Below are positions 18,291 to 27,391 of a stretch of DNA of 64,000 nucleotides, in pieces. A program made the position numbers and the translations under genes. The stretch comes from Pseudomonadota bacterium (GTDB lineage Bacteria > Desulfobacterota > Desulfobulbia > Desulfobulbales > JAGXFP01): contig JAHJAA010000021.1 in NCBI GenBank assembly GCA_018814305.1, positions 1-64,000 of the forward strand. The letters are read 5' to 3'. A model generated the notes under the pieces. The model was not told where the DNA came from. It was given only the letters and a program-made list of their open reading frames with translations, and ran no database searches. Within the stretch, counting starts at the first letter, position 1, and every line of letters starts with the position of its first letter.

Positions 18291-18842
18291 TTACTCCTCG
18301 TGGTCGTTGGAAAATTTTTTCTTATCAGCGGAGGCCTTCAGAATTCGGAAGATTTCCCGGCTATAGTTTGGTTTTCTGGTGGCTGCAAAATTTTCCGCGG
18401 CCCGGAGGATCTCGTTCTTCGGCAGATCAGGGAGCAGTTTTGCGGCATGGTCAAGGGACGGCAGTTCCGATTCAAGGGTAAAGTAAGCAAATTGGTCTAC
18501 ACGGTCATTATAACAGTCGATGGCATCCTGGATGATCTGGTCCCGGAGTATCTCAAGTTGGCGGGTATCGCGGTCTTTTTGAAGTCGTGAACCCTTTCTT
18601 TCGGCCAGGAAGGTTAACAGTTCGTCGACGGATTGATGGCGAAGTTCCTTGGCAATGTGTTTGATCTGGCGTTTCTTGGCGCCACCCTTCAATTGGCGGG
18701 CTAACCTAATCTCGGTGCGTAAGAAATCATCACAAGGTAACCGGGCCAGATCCGCCGGTGGAAGCTCGGTTAATTCGTGGCTCAGTTCTTCGATTCCTTT
18801 TGCCTGACGTTTTTGCTGGGTGCGGCTGATGTTTTCTGTCAT
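18291..18842 (-). CDS. darP: DarP (YjgA/DUF615), ribosome maturation factor
   Basis: 183 aa, highly charged and helical, of the YjgA/DUF615 family. The start SRTQQKRQAKGIEEL and the segment LPCDDFLRTEIRLARQLKGG are typical. In Escherichia coli this protein associates with the 50S subunit during late assembly. It is the first gene of a minus-strand pair with the PPC protein, and is divergent from the Fe-ADH gene across 170 nt that must hold both promoters. Confidence 0.88.
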   Translation of the reverse strand: MTENISRTQQKRQAKGIEELSHELTELPPADLARLPCDDFLRTEIRLARQLKGGAKKRQIKHIAKELRHQSVDELLTFLAERKGSRLQKDRDTRQLEILRDQIIQDAIDCYNDRVDQFAYFTLESELPSLDHAAKLLPDLPKNEILRAAENFAATRKPNYSREIFRILKASADKKKFSNDHEE

Positions 18843-19012
18843 GGGTGGAACTCAATGGTTGTCCGGAGTTTTTTGTTGCTATCCCAGGGATGGCTACAGT
18901 AATATCAGGGGGATTGTGGGGTGTTGTCGCGGTACATTGTTCGGAGGAAGTCCTGCCGGTCAATGTGGCCGATTCGAACTTTAATATAAACCATCATAAA
19001 GGATTTTATTCC

Positions 19013-20185
19013 ATGAGTCAGAATATTTTTACCATACAGCAACCTACCAGATTGGTCTTTGGTTCTGGAACCATCAAGAGTCTGGGCGATCTGGTTCATG
19101 AGACCGGCGGTTCCAAAGTCTTTTTAGTGGTAGATCCTGGGCTAAAAGGCGCAGGGCTGCTTGACCGAATTGTTGCTCCCCTGGAGCAGGGGGGCATCCC
19201 CTATGTGATATACGATAAGGTGGATCCGGAGCCTGGACTTCGGTTGGCCGATCAGGCTAAGAAAGTTGCCGCCAAAGAAAAGTGTGATTGTGTGGTCGGA
19301 GTGGGCGGTGGCTCTGCGATGGACGTGGCTAAGGCGGTCAGTATATTATTGACTAACGGCGGCAAGGCCGAGGATTATTTGGGCCTCGGGAAAATAAAAA
19401 AACCTGGGGTGCCCAAGATTATGGTTCCGACCACCGCAGGAACCGGGGCCGAGGTGAGTTTTACTGCAGTTTTCATCAATGAAAAAACCGGTTCAAAAGG
19501 GGGGATGAATGGAGATCCGCTCTATCCCGAGGCGGCCTTGCTCGACCCGGAGCTGACCGTGTCCATGCCACCCCATGTTACGGCAATGACCGGGATTGAT
19601 GCCTTGACCCATGCCTTGGAGTCCTTCGTTTCCATTCAGGCCAATCCGATCTCGCAGATGTACGGGCTGGAAGCCATGGAGATCATTTTTCATGCCCTGC
19701 CCAAGGCGTATGCCAACGGTAAGAATCTTGAGGCCAGAACGGAGATGCTGCTGGGGAGCCTTTTGGCCGGCAAGGCCTTGGCTATTGCCGGTGTCGGTTT
19801 GGTTCACGCCATGGCCTATCCAATGGGGGGGATGTTCGGGGTTCCCCATGGCCTGGCCAATGCCGTTCTTTTGCCCTATGTGGTGGATTATAATCTGATG
19901 GGGTGTCCCGAGAAATTTGCCGTGATAGCCGAGGTGATGGGCTACAATACCTCAGAATTGACGGTCCGTGAGGCGGCGGCGATGGTGGTGGAAGGGATCG
20001 TGAATCTTAATCATGATGTGGGGATTCCTTCATCTCTGGAGGAACTGGGTATACCGGCCGACCGTTTTGAGGAAATGGCTGAAGTTGCCCTCACCGTTAC
20101 CAGGCCGGTGGAAAACAATCCCCGATGCCCGACCAAGGATGAGGTGGTTCAGATCTACCAAAATGCCCTCCTTGGCTGGGAATAA
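19013..20185 (+). CDS. kdnB: Iron-containing alcohol dehydrogenase, probable Kdo 8-oxidase KdnB
   Basis: Fe-type alcohol dehydrogenase fold, 390 aa: nucleotide-binding GVGGGSAMDVAKA near residue 98, and metal-site segments TGIDALTHALE, GLVHAMAYPMGG and FGVPHGLANA supplying the Asp and His ligands. Alone it would be a generic Fe-ADH. The next gene is a strong KdnA match and kdsB lies 5 kb away, so the likely reaction is oxidation of the C8 hydroxyl of Kdo to an aldehyde. Start 19013 has AAAGGA upstream; the longer frame from 18845 lacks family similarity in its first 56 codons. One of three structured repeats begins right after the stop. Confidence 0.8.
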   Translation: MSQNIFTIQQPTRLVFGSGTIKSLGDLVHETGGSKVFLVVDPGLKGAGLLDRIVAPLEQGGIPYVIYDKVDPEPGLRLADQAKKVAAKEKCDCVVGVGGGSAMDVAKAVSILLTNGGKAEDYLGLGKIKKPGVPKIMVPTTAGTGAEVSFTAVFINEKTGSKGGMNGDPLYPEAALLDPELTVSMPPHVTAMTGIDALTHALESFVSIQANPISQMYGLEAMEIIFHALPKAYANGKNLEARTEMLLGSLLAGKALAIAGVGLVHAMAYPMGGMFGVPHGLANAVLLPYVVDYNLMGCPEKFAVIAEVMGYNTSELTVREAAAMVVEGIVNLNHDVGIPSSLEELGIPADRFEEMAEVALTVTRPVENNPRCPTKDEVVQIYQNALLGWE

Positions 20186-20285
20186 ACGTCCAGTAGCACC
20201 CCATCTGCACGCGATCAGTCCGGTTCGCATAGTGGGGCTATAGCTCACCGGCCTGCTTGCGCACATCTGGGGCACTGCTGGACGT
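20186..20285. repeat. Structured hairpin repeat, copy A
   Basis: 100-nt imperfect inverted repeat starting directly after the kdnB stop. The outer arm ACGTCCAG (20186-20193) pairs with 20278-20285. It shares with copies at 45002 and 62268 the 5' internal-loop word CATCTGC, the 3' word GCACATCTGGGGCAC, and an apex ATAG-TGGGG-CTAT followed by one unpaired A. The stem sequences differ between copies and this copy is the most decayed. No transposase is nearby. Confidence 0.7.
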
Positions 20286-20314
20286 CTATTCGTGTAATGG
20301 GGCTTGTCGAGTAA

Positions 20315-20355
20315 AAAAAGAAAAAGGAGCTGGATAATTGAAGCAGCTCTTTTTT
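20315..20355. terminator. Terminator-like hairpin upstream of kdnA
   Basis: GAGCTG (20327-20332) pairs with CAGCTC (20344-20349) around an 11-nt loop. The A-rich 5' flank pairs with a six-T tract on the right, giving a terminator shape on both strands. It lies between kdnB and kdnA, 36 nt before the kdnA start, so it may end the kdnB transcript or act as an attenuator for kdnA. Confidence 0.6.
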
Positions 20356-20390
20356 AGAGAAAAATACATTTATCATAGGAAGAAAAACGT

Positions 20391-21593
20391 ATGCCAGGTT
20401 TTGAAGTGTTCGGTGAGGAAGAGAAAAAGGAGATCCTGGAAGTTCTTGAGACCGGGGTGCTGTTTCGTTATGAATTTCCTGAGCAGCGTCGGGGGGTCTA
20501 TAAGGTCCGGTCGTTTGAGGAGAATTTTGCCCGATATTGCGGGGTGGGTTATGCCCAGGCGGTAACTTCGGGAACCGCGGCCCTCAAGGTGGCTCTGGCT
20601 GCCCTTGGAGTGGGGCCGGGTGATGAGGTTATTACCCAGAGCTTTACTTTTGTGGCCACCTGGGAGGCGATTTTTGATGTGGGAGCGGTACCGGTGTTTG
20701 TTGAGGTTGATGAGACCTTGAATATGGATCCCAAGGACCTTGAGAAAAAGATCACCGAGAAGACCAAGGCAATTATTCCGGTGCACATGATGGGTGGACC
20801 TGCTCGGATTGAGGAGATTGTAGCCATCGCTACCCGATATGGGATTCCGGTGGTGGAGGATACCGCCCAGGCCGCAGGGGCAAAATTACATGGTAAGGCC
20901 TTGGGCTCTTTCGGGACTTGCGGGACCTTCTCCTTTGACGCAGTCAAGACCATGACCACCGGCGAAGGCGGGATGGTTATCACCAATGATGAGGGACTGT
21001 GGCGAACCATGAGTGAATATCAAGACCATGGTCATGACCATGTCCAAAATCCAGGGGGACGGGGCGGCGAAGGGCGGCGGTTCATTGGTTTCAATTATCG
21101 GATGATGGAACTCCAGGGGGCCATCGGTTTGGCTCAGTTGGCCAAACTGGATGGGATGATTGCCGCCCAGAAAAGGCATAAGTCCCGATTGAAGGAGGCT
21201 GCTGCCAAAATTCCTGGAGTGACCTTCCGAAATGTCCTTGATGAAGCAGGTGAAAATGCTACTTTTTTTGCGTTTTTTCTGCCCGACGGCGACCGGGCTC
21301 AAGCCGTGAATCAGGTCCTCCGTGCGGAGGGCTGCGGCGCCATAGCCTTTGCCGAGAATACCTGGCACTATTACCCGAAATGGGAACATCTGCTTGGGGG
21401 GGCAACCTTGGCCAAGTCCGGCTGGCCCTTTGTCAGTCATAATAAGCAGCGGGTGATTTATGATCCCAAGGTTTTACCCGCTTCCGCCGCCATCATGGAA
21501 CGGCTATTGGTTTTTCAGGTACCGATCACCTTGAGTGAGGAGCGGCTCGGGCAGATCTGTGCTGCCCTGGCCAAGGCTGCGGTGAAGGCCTGA
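20391..21593 (+). CDS. kdnA: PLP aminotransferase, 8-amino-3,8-dideoxyoctulosonate transaminase KdnA
   Basis: DegT/DnrJ/EryC1-fold sugar aminotransferase of 400 aa. The start MPGFEVFGEEEKKE, the SGTAALKVALAALG cofactor segment, FSFDAVKTMTTGEGG with the cofactor lysine at residue 186, and EYQDHGHDHV resemble Shewanella KdnA as I remember it rather than general DegT enzymes. KdnA aminates the 8-aldehyde of Kdo made by KdnB, giving 8-amino-Kdo, which is then activated by KdsB. The immediate kdnB neighbour strengthens the call. Confidence 0.85.
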   Translation: MPGFEVFGEEEKKEILEVLETGVLFRYEFPEQRRGVYKVRSFEENFARYCGVGYAQAVTSGTAALKVALAALGVGPGDEVITQSFTFVATWEAIFDVGAVPVFVEVDETLNMDPKDLEKKITEKTKAIIPVHMMGGPARIEEIVAIATRYGIPVVEDTAQAAGAKLHGKALGSFGTCGTFSFDAVKTMTTGEGGMVITNDEGLWRTMSEYQDHGHDHVQNPGGRGGEGRRFIGFNYRMMELQGAIGLAQLAKLDGMIAAQKRHKSRLKEAAAKIPGVTFRNVLDEAGENATFFAFFLPDGDRAQAVNQVLRAEGCGAIAFAENTWHYYPKWEHLLGGATLAKSGWPFVSHNKQRVIYDPKVLPASAAIMERLLVFQVPITLSEERLGQICAALAKAAVKA

Positions 21594-21603
21594 AAATATC
21601 GGG

Positions 21604-24273
21604 TTAACCTTTGTCAAACATGGTTTTTTCTTCAATATAGGTGGCCTGGAGGGTTGCCTCGGTTGGGTCGTCAGAATCTGAAGTAGGCTGTGCATCTAGG
21701 TCGGATGTCGGGAGTCCCTGCCAAAGTTCCAGGTACATGTGCCGTTTGACCACGGTAAAAAGGACTGTGAGTAAATGGTCGGCGGAGAGCTTGGCCGGAG
21801 TTGACGTGATCATCTGTTTTGACAGGTTCAGTTCTTCGATTTGTCGTTTTAGATTATCAAGCCTCTGCAGAAGCCGGATGGCTTTGGGGCGATGCTGGAT
21901 CAGAACTTTTTGATCCGGGGTGATGTTTTCCCATTTTTGGGAAAGATTCCGAATCTCCCGAGAGCTGGCCAAAAGCAGGATCCGGCGGCTTTTATCTGTG
22001 GCATAAACCGTTTGAGCGGAGATGCATTCCTTCATTGTCTCGCTCAACCCTTCCATGGTCTCGGTCAGGTTCCTGGAAAGCATCTCCTGGGCCTGAGCCG
22101 GGACTATAATCTGCAACGAGCTCAACTCTTGCTGTTTCTCAGTCATGGTCTCTTGAAATTCGTTTACTGCAGTCTCCCAGAAGATCCTACTGGCCTCAAT
22201 GGCTATCTCCGATAGCTCAACGGGGTTATTGAGGCAGGCCAAAATCTTTCGGACCAGGCCGGGGACGATCCGTGCGGTCTTTTCAAAAAGAAAACCATTA
22301 CTGACCACCTTGAACATGACCCCCACCATGCCATACCAGTCCTGGAGATGGAGGGTCAACGGCAGATTGCCGTACATGGAGGTTAACACCTGGTTGGGGA
22401 TGAACTGGGCGGGGGTGGCATATTGCGGAGTTCCGCCCAGTTGTGGCTGGGCAATACTCTTTTGATGGGTACGGCCGTAGACCACCGCCGTCTCAATATC
22501 GATCAGGCCGATTCGGTACTCTTCCGGTTTGGCCAGGAATGACGGGTAATGATCCCGATTGCCAGCCACCAGCAGATTATCTGGTTTAAGATCCCGTAGG
22601 GCAACTCCCCGACTTCCAACATGGGCCAGCAGGACGAGCAGATTGGTTAGAATCCCTTCCATGGGCGCCTTACTCCTAAATAACTTTTTAGGAATGACTG
22701 ATTCGCTAACTGCCTGGTGGTAGGCTTCGATGATTTTAGAGTGTTGTTTGCAATAGGTGGCGGCAGTTCGTTTTAATCGCATCATCGTGTGGGGGGGGAG
22801 ATTCTTGACTGGCGGGGGGGTGGCCTCCTTGATAAGATGGCTGATATACCATTGCTTGATTTTATAGGGGGTAATTGATGCCCCCCCCTGGCCCTCGAGA
22901 ACGATTTTCCCTATCTGGTTTTCAAATCCGCGATGAAGTTCCTGGACCGCATTCAGAATTTTCTGGCCTCTCTTGCTATTGCCTAATCCCGGCAGGGAAA
23001 TGCTCCAGTTGGATTCGGCATGGCGGTTCATCTCTTCAGTTACGAGCATTGACGAATCATGAAGGTTCTTGATGACGTCTTGGAGAAAATAGTATTTCGA
23101 CATGTCCATGAAATAGGCAAAGGTATCTCCAACCTGAAGAAAGTGGGGCAAGGTGGGTTCTCTCAGGAGGGCCTTGGTGGCAATCTCTTCCGATCGATTC
23201 AGGGAATTGTCGATGTAATGGAGAATGACCGAGATGGTTGGAATAATACATTCCCGGAGATCAAGTTGTTTGGCGATGTGTGCTTCTTGTTTCAGGCTGT
23301 TGATATACTCCTCTATGTCAGTGATCGGGATGGGAGGGACCTTAACCACGATATAATCATCATAGATGACATAGAAACATTTGCTCCTGCTGCCTGAATC
23401 GGCCCCCAGGCGACCGATGGTCATCCGTCTTGATTTCCAGCGGGCATTCAAATGAACCTGGAGATCGAAAAGATATTTGGCTTCACCCCGATGGTGTTCA
23501 ACCAGGGCACAGCGGCCGGGAGATTCAGGGGGAGCCCCAAGGTGGTGCTTGACAATATCCAGAAAAAGAGTGGCGATCCTTTCAATATATTTATAGTCCG
23601 GGTCTGTCGCGCTCAATGATTCGTACGCTTCCGAGGAGTCTGATGAAGACGTCAGGGTATCTTCGGCGGAGGGTGGAGCGGTCGTGGTCAGACTTGAGAT
23701 GAGCATGACACAGAGTCCCAGGTCGGCCAGGAGAAAGACCAGAGCAGGGAACCAGAGTTGATCGGTGTGAAGATACTCATCAAAAACGGATGAGATGATA
23801 ACGGCGACAAAGGGTAAAGGGAGGAGAGTTGCCAGGGCCTTGAATTGACTGACCTTTCGAGCTACCCCTTTGTTGGACTGCCGGGAAAGATTTTGGCTGC
23901 CTCCGAATTTTTTCAGAGATTTGGTAAGCCAAAGTTTCAGTCCGTTGGAAAGCAGGTTGATCAAGAGAAGAAAGAACAGGATCTGGCTGACTAGGGAGAG
24001 GCCATTGCGAAGGTTGCTTGCGATAGCGCCATTGTTCTGGTTGAAGACGATTTGACCCTGGGCGAGTGCGATGCCCCTTGTCAGGATGAGCATGCGGAGA
24101 AGCAGGGGGACTCGCAGGAGGCTTTTTTTTAGCTCCGGGGCCTGAAGAACGGATTTCGATTGATTAATAACTTTTTTGGTATACCCGGAGACGAAATGTC
24201 CGATGACAATGCTTGCAGTTATGACTCCGGGAAAGATCAGAAACTCCTCGAGGGAATTAGCATAGGGAGCCAT
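21604..24273 (-). CDS. Large membrane protein with degenerate Ser/Thr kinase-like domain
   Basis: About 889 aa. Several hydrophobic segments lie in the first 200 residues (near 12-32, 60-75, 93-113 and 150-195), followed by a long cytoplasmic part. Near residues 575-680 are kinase-like motifs: ALRDLKPDNLLV for the catalytic loop, LIDIETAV in the DFG position, GGTPQYATPAQF as an activation segment, and DWYGMVGVMF like helix F. DFG is changed to DIE but its Asp is kept. The last 200 residues are helical, probably coiled coil. I do not recognise a named family. ATG 24273 follows a GTG at 24276. Confidence 0.65.
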   Translation of the reverse strand: MAPYANSLEEFLIFPGVITASIVIGHFVSGYTKKVINQSKSVLQAPELKKSLLRVPLLLRMLILTRGIALAQGQIVFNQNNGAIASNLRNGLSLVSQILFFLLLINLLSNGLKLWLTKSLKKFGGSQNLSRQSNKGVARKVSQFKALATLLPLPFVAVIISSVFDEYLHTDQLWFPALVFLLADLGLCVMLISSLTTTAPPSAEDTLTSSSDSSEAYESLSATDPDYKYIERIATLFLDIVKHHLGAPPESPGRCALVEHHRGEAKYLFDLQVHLNARWKSRRMTIGRLGADSGSRSKCFYVIYDDYIVVKVPPIPITDIEEYINSLKQEAHIAKQLDLRECIIPTISVILHYIDNSLNRSEEIATKALLREPTLPHFLQVGDTFAYFMDMSKYYFLQDVIKNLHDSSMLVTEEMNRHAESNWSISLPGLGNSKRGQKILNAVQELHRGFENQIGKIVLEGQGGASITPYKIKQWYISHLIKEATPPPVKNLPPHTMMRLKRTAATYCKQHSKIIEAYHQAVSESVIPKKLFRSKAPMEGILTNLLVLLAHVGSRGVALRDLKPDNLLVAGNRDHYPSFLAKPEEYRIGLIDIETAVVYGRTHQKSIAQPQLGGTPQYATPAQFIPNQVLTSMYGNLPLTLHLQDWYGMVGVMFKVVSNGFLFEKTARIVPGLVRKILACLNNPVELSEIAIEASRIFWETAVNEFQETMTEKQQELSSLQIIVPAQAQEMLSRNLTETMEGLSETMKECISAQTVYATDKSRRILLLASSREIRNLSQKWENITPDQKVLIQHRPKAIRLLQRLDNLKRQIEELNLSKQMITSTPAKLSADHLLTVLFTVVKRHMYLELWQGLPTSDLDAQPTSDSDDPTEATLQATYIEEKTMFDKG

Positions 24274-24424
24274 CACAGACCGCCTTCGGATTGGGTGGAA
24301 ATATCCATACTGTTTATTGGAGGTGTATTCATGGTGAGATGCTTTCCTTTATAAGGGGATTCAACCAAGGTACTCTTTCATACCATATCATCTGAAAGCA
24401 GTGAACCCCTGGAGTGGAAAAATC

Positions 24425-25213
24425 TTACCGAACCAGGTATACGTCAAAGCGGTGGTTCCCGGTTTTTCTTGAAAAGTCGGGGGGACGCGAATCGATGGGG
24501 GGGGCTTGGGCCGGTCGTTTGACGACCACCCGTTGGCAGGCTCCGGCCAAGGCCATGGCCAGGAGGAGGTGGGCATCGTGGTCATCACCGACGATGGCGC
24601 GTAAATAGAGCATCTCTTTTTTGACCTTGGCGGTTTTGGTTCGGTGGGGATACATGGGATCTAAGTAAATAACCTCGGCTGGCCGGGTGTGGCTTTCTTC
24701 CCTCAGTATGTTAAGACTGTCGCAAGGTAATAACTCCATGTGGGCAATGATTGGTTTGAGTCTCGAGTCTTTTGCCGCACGTTTCAGTCCATCTGAGAGG
24801 AGGGCTGCGATGATTGGATTTCTCTCAAACAGCCGGACGTGGATGCCCTGGGCGGCCATGAGAAAGGCATCGCGGCCCAGGCCCGCGGTGGCATCAATGA
24901 CCTCCTGTGGCAGGCCGGACTTGGTGCCCACCGCGCGGATCAAAGGTTCTCGGCGACCGCCGCCGTGTTGACGGCGGTAAAATAAATTATCACTGGCAAA
25001 GTCCACAAAAACCGGTCCCGGCCCCTCAATAGTCGTGTCTCTGAGTTCCAAGCGGTCCCGGGTGACGGTCAGAAGGTGAGGGAAATCACGGCACGTGCTG
25101 TCAACCAGTGGCATCTGGAGATGATCCGATAATGTCTTTGCCGTCGTTTGCTCGGAGGCGGTTGCGGCGGCGATGGCAACACCGGGGGAGAGGGTTGGCA
25201 GAATTTTATTCAT
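24425..25213 (-). CDS. rsmJ: RsmJ, 16S rRNA (guanine-1516-N2)-methyltransferase
   Basis: SAM-dependent rRNA methyltransferase. VDFASDNLFYRRQHGGGR near residue 70, DATAGLGRDAFLMA as motif I and YLDPMYPHR as the catalytic DPMxP motif are the RsmJ signature. In other bacteria it methylates G1516 of 16S rRNA. The start is uncertain: ATG 25213 has no strong ribosome site, and a TTG at 25246 would add 11 residues. It is transcribed away from the structured gene-free region at 25.25-25.6 kb. Confidence 0.88.
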   Translation of the reverse strand: MNKILPTLSPGVAIAAATASEQTTAKTLSDHLQMPLVDSTCRDFPHLLTVTRDRLELRDTTIEGPGPVFVDFASDNLFYRRQHGGGRREPLIRAVGTKSGLPQEVIDATAGLGRDAFLMAAQGIHVRLFERNPIIAALLSDGLKRAAKDSRLKPIIAHMELLPCDSLNILREESHTRPAEVIYLDPMYPHRTKTAKVKKEMLYLRAIVGDDHDAHLLLAMALAGACQRVVVKRPAQAPPIDSRPPDFSRKTGNHRFDVYLVR

Positions 25214-25261
25214 CGACAATTGACGGTTGGGCTTATTATTTACCAATCACGAGTTAACCCT

Positions 25262-25560
25262 CCAGAGGGAAAGGGGACTCCGGGGTCTCTTTAATCTGAA
25301 AAGGTCGCTTGATGCCTGGGGCAACGTCCGCCGAACCGGGATTATGCCCTAAGGACAATCCGATGGGCCCAGGCAATACTTACTGCTGGACAGTGAAGAA
25401 CGAGTAGGGTAAACCGTTTTGCCAAGGCTCTCGTGGTTTCCATCCGGGAACGTTCTGCTCGTGAAGCTCTGCGTCAAACCGCAGAGGTGCTTGTGCGGCG
25501 TATTCATGTACGTCTCCACGCAACTGATTGTTTCCCTTGACCTAGTCAAAAAATACTTGT
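25262..25560. other. Gene-free interval with hairpins, candidate structured RNA
   Basis: About 300 nt between divergent rsmJ and kdsB with no coding frame that looks real. TGCCTGGG (25313-25320) pairs with CCCAGGCA (25368-25375), and inside it GTCC/GGAC and GGG/CCC can stack. Further right, CTCTGCG and CGCAGAG form a tight 7-bp hairpin around 25470-25490, and GAACG/CGTTC can close a longer arm. I could not match it to 6S, RNase P, tmRNA or any riboswitch consensus I know. It could be a small RNA on either strand or a leader. Confidence 0.4.
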
Positions 25561-25613
25561 TTCAGATGGAAACTATCGTAACATTATTTCATTAAAATTG
25601 ATCTGGGAAAACC

Positions 25614-26390
25614 ATGGACCCGACCCATAAACAAGAACCGAAGGTGGTGGCGATTATTCCTGCCCGGTACCATTCCAATCGTTTTGAAGGAAAACCCCTG
25701 GCCAAGATCATGGGGAAGCCGATGATCCAGCGGGTCTATGAGCGGGCCTTGGAGGTTGATCTTTTGGCCATGGTAGTGGTAGCCACCGATGATGAGCGGA
25801 TTGCAGAGTGCGTTACCGGCTTTGGCGGGAGGGTCGTGATGACCAGCCCGGCCCATGTCTCCGGCACCGATCGTCTGGCCGAGGCGGCGACCTTGCTGGT
25901 AATCAACGAACAGGATGTGGTGGTCAATATCCAGGGGGACCAGCCGTTGTTTGAAAAAGAGGTGGTCGATCAGGTTGCCCGTCCCCTGCTGGACGATCCT
26001 TCTCTACCCATGGCCACCTTGATTTATAAGATAATCCGCAAGGAAGAGATCTACGATCCGAACCATGTCAAAACTGTTTTTGATCGTAACGGGATGGCGC
26101 TCTACTTTTCCCGGTCAGCCATTCCCTTTCAACGTAATCCCGAAGAACCTCCGGCCCCGACCTATTATAAACATCTGGGATTTTACGCCTACCGGAAGGG
26201 ATTTCTGCACACCTTTGTCGGGTTGCCTGAGGGAGAATGGGAGCGTTTTGAGAAACTTGAACAGCTCAGGGTTTTGGAATATGGTTATCGAATTAAGGTA
26301 GTGTTGACCGAGCATGACTCAGTGGAAGTCGACACACCTCGCGATCTTTTGCGGGTTGAGGAGATCTGCCGGAAACGTGGTGTTGTTTGA
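25614..26390 (+). CDS. kdsB: KdsB, CMP-Kdo (or CMP-8-amino-Kdo) synthetase
   Basis: Cytidylyltransferase that activates the octulosonate sugar for lipopolysaccharide. IIPARYHSNRFEGKPLA is the N-terminal CTP-binding motif; NIQGDQPLF and YYKHLGFYAYRKGFL are family hallmarks. At 258 aa it is full length. Because kdnB and kdnA homologues lie 4-6 kb upstream, the true substrate may be 8-amino-3,8-dideoxy-Kdo, as shown for the Shewanella enzyme. It is followed 54 nt later by mdh. Confidence 0.93.
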   Translation: MDPTHKQEPKVVAIIPARYHSNRFEGKPLAKIMGKPMIQRVYERALEVDLLAMVVVATDDERIAECVTGFGGRVVMTSPAHVSGTDRLAEAATLLVINEQDVVVNIQGDQPLFEKEVVDQVARPLLDDPSLPMATLIYKIIRKEEIYDPNHVKTVFDRNGMALYFSRSAIPFQRNPEEPPAPTYYKHLGFYAYRKGFLHTFVGLPEGEWERFEKLEQLRVLEYGYRIKVVLTEHDSVEVDTPRDLLRVEEICRKRGVV

Positions 26391-26444
26391 TCCCGGCGGT
26401 TGCCGGTTCCTATTATTATTAATTGAAAAATGAGGTTTGAACAA

Positions 26445-27371
26445 ATGCGAAAAAAAATCACTATCATCGGGGCCGGGAATGTCGGGGCAACGGCGGCCCA
26501 TTGGGCGGCCTCACGGGGGTTGGGCGATGTATTGCTCCTTGATGTGGTCGAGGGGGTTCCCCAGGGTAAGGCCCTTGATCTGTCCCAGTCCGGCCCGGTG
26601 GACGGTTTTTGTAATACAATTGCCGGCAGTAATGATTTTGCCGACCTGGCCGGTTCGGATGTGGTGATCATTACGGCCGGGCTGGCCAGAAAACCCGGAA
26701 TGTCCCGGGATGATCTGCTGGCCAAGAACGTTGCTATTGTGAAATCGTGCGCGGAACAGGTCGCCCGTCATGCCCCTGACTGTGTGCTTATTGTGGTAAC
26801 CAATCCCATTGATGCCATGGTTTACACCGCTTACAAGGTTTCCGGTTTTCCGCGGGAGCGGGTGCTGGGGATGGCCGGGGTCCTTGATTCGGCCCGCTAT
26901 CGAACCTTTCTGGCCATGGAGTTGGCGGTTGCCCCCCGTGATGTCAATGCCATGGTCATGGGGATTCATGGTGACAACATGCTGCCCCTGGTGCGCCTGG
27001 CCAATGTGGCTGGTATTCCGGTGTCTGACCTGATTCCTGCGGCTCGGCTTGCTGAAATTGTTGAGCGGACCCAGAAGGGCGGGATTGAGATCGTCAACCA
27101 TCTGAAGACCGGCAGTGCCTTCTATACCCCGGGCCTTGCCGCAGTGGAGATGGCCGAAGCGGTCCTGACTGATGCCAAACGGGTATTGCCCTGCGCAGCA
27201 TATCTTGAAGGTGAGTTTGGTTTCTCCGGCTGCTTCCTCGGCGTCCCGGTGGTGGTAGGCGCCCGGGGTGTTGAGCGGATTCTCGAATTCCCTCTGACCC
27301 CCGAGGAGCAGACGGCCATGGCCCTTTCCGAAACAGCAGTCCGCAACCAGATGGCGGCGACCGGGCTCTGA
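26445..27371 (+). CDS. mdh: Malate dehydrogenase
   Basis: NAD-dependent oxidation of malate to oxaloacetate, LDH-like MDH class. GAGNVG is the Rossmann loop at residues 9-14; TAGLARKPGMSRDDLL carries the substrate-specificity arginines; VTNPIDAM and the catalytic GIHGDNM (His-Asp pair) follow. At 308 aa it is of normal length. The ATG at 26445 is preferred over 26430 because TGAGGT lies 8 nt upstream. It is 20 nt before the YvcK-like gene and forms part of the kdsB-mdh-yvcK-prmA run. Confidence 0.93.
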   Translation: MRKKITIIGAGNVGATAAHWAASRGLGDVLLLDVVEGVPQGKALDLSQSGPVDGFCNTIAGSNDFADLAGSDVVIITAGLARKPGMSRDDLLAKNVAIVKSCAEQVARHAPDCVLIVVTNPIDAMVYTAYKVSGFPRERVLGMAGVLDSARYRTFLAMELAVAPRDVNAMVMGIHGDNMLPLVRLANVAGIPVSDLIPAARLAEIVERTQKGGIEIVNHLKTGSAFYTPGLAAVEMAEAVLTDAKRVLPCAAYLEGEFGFSGCFLGVPVVVGARGVERILEFPLTPEEQTAMALSETAVRNQMAATGL

Positions 27372-27391
27372 GCCCAAACGGATAAATCTCA

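Noticed and set aside
18845-19012. N-terminal extension of the Fe-dependent dehydrogenase
   Set aside because: The extra 56 residues do not resemble the family, and ATG 19013 has a ribosome site.
25262-25560. 6S RNA, RNase P RNA or tmRNA
   Set aside because: None of the conserved words (for example GAGGAAAGTCC of RNase P, or the tmRNA tRNA-like ends) is present.
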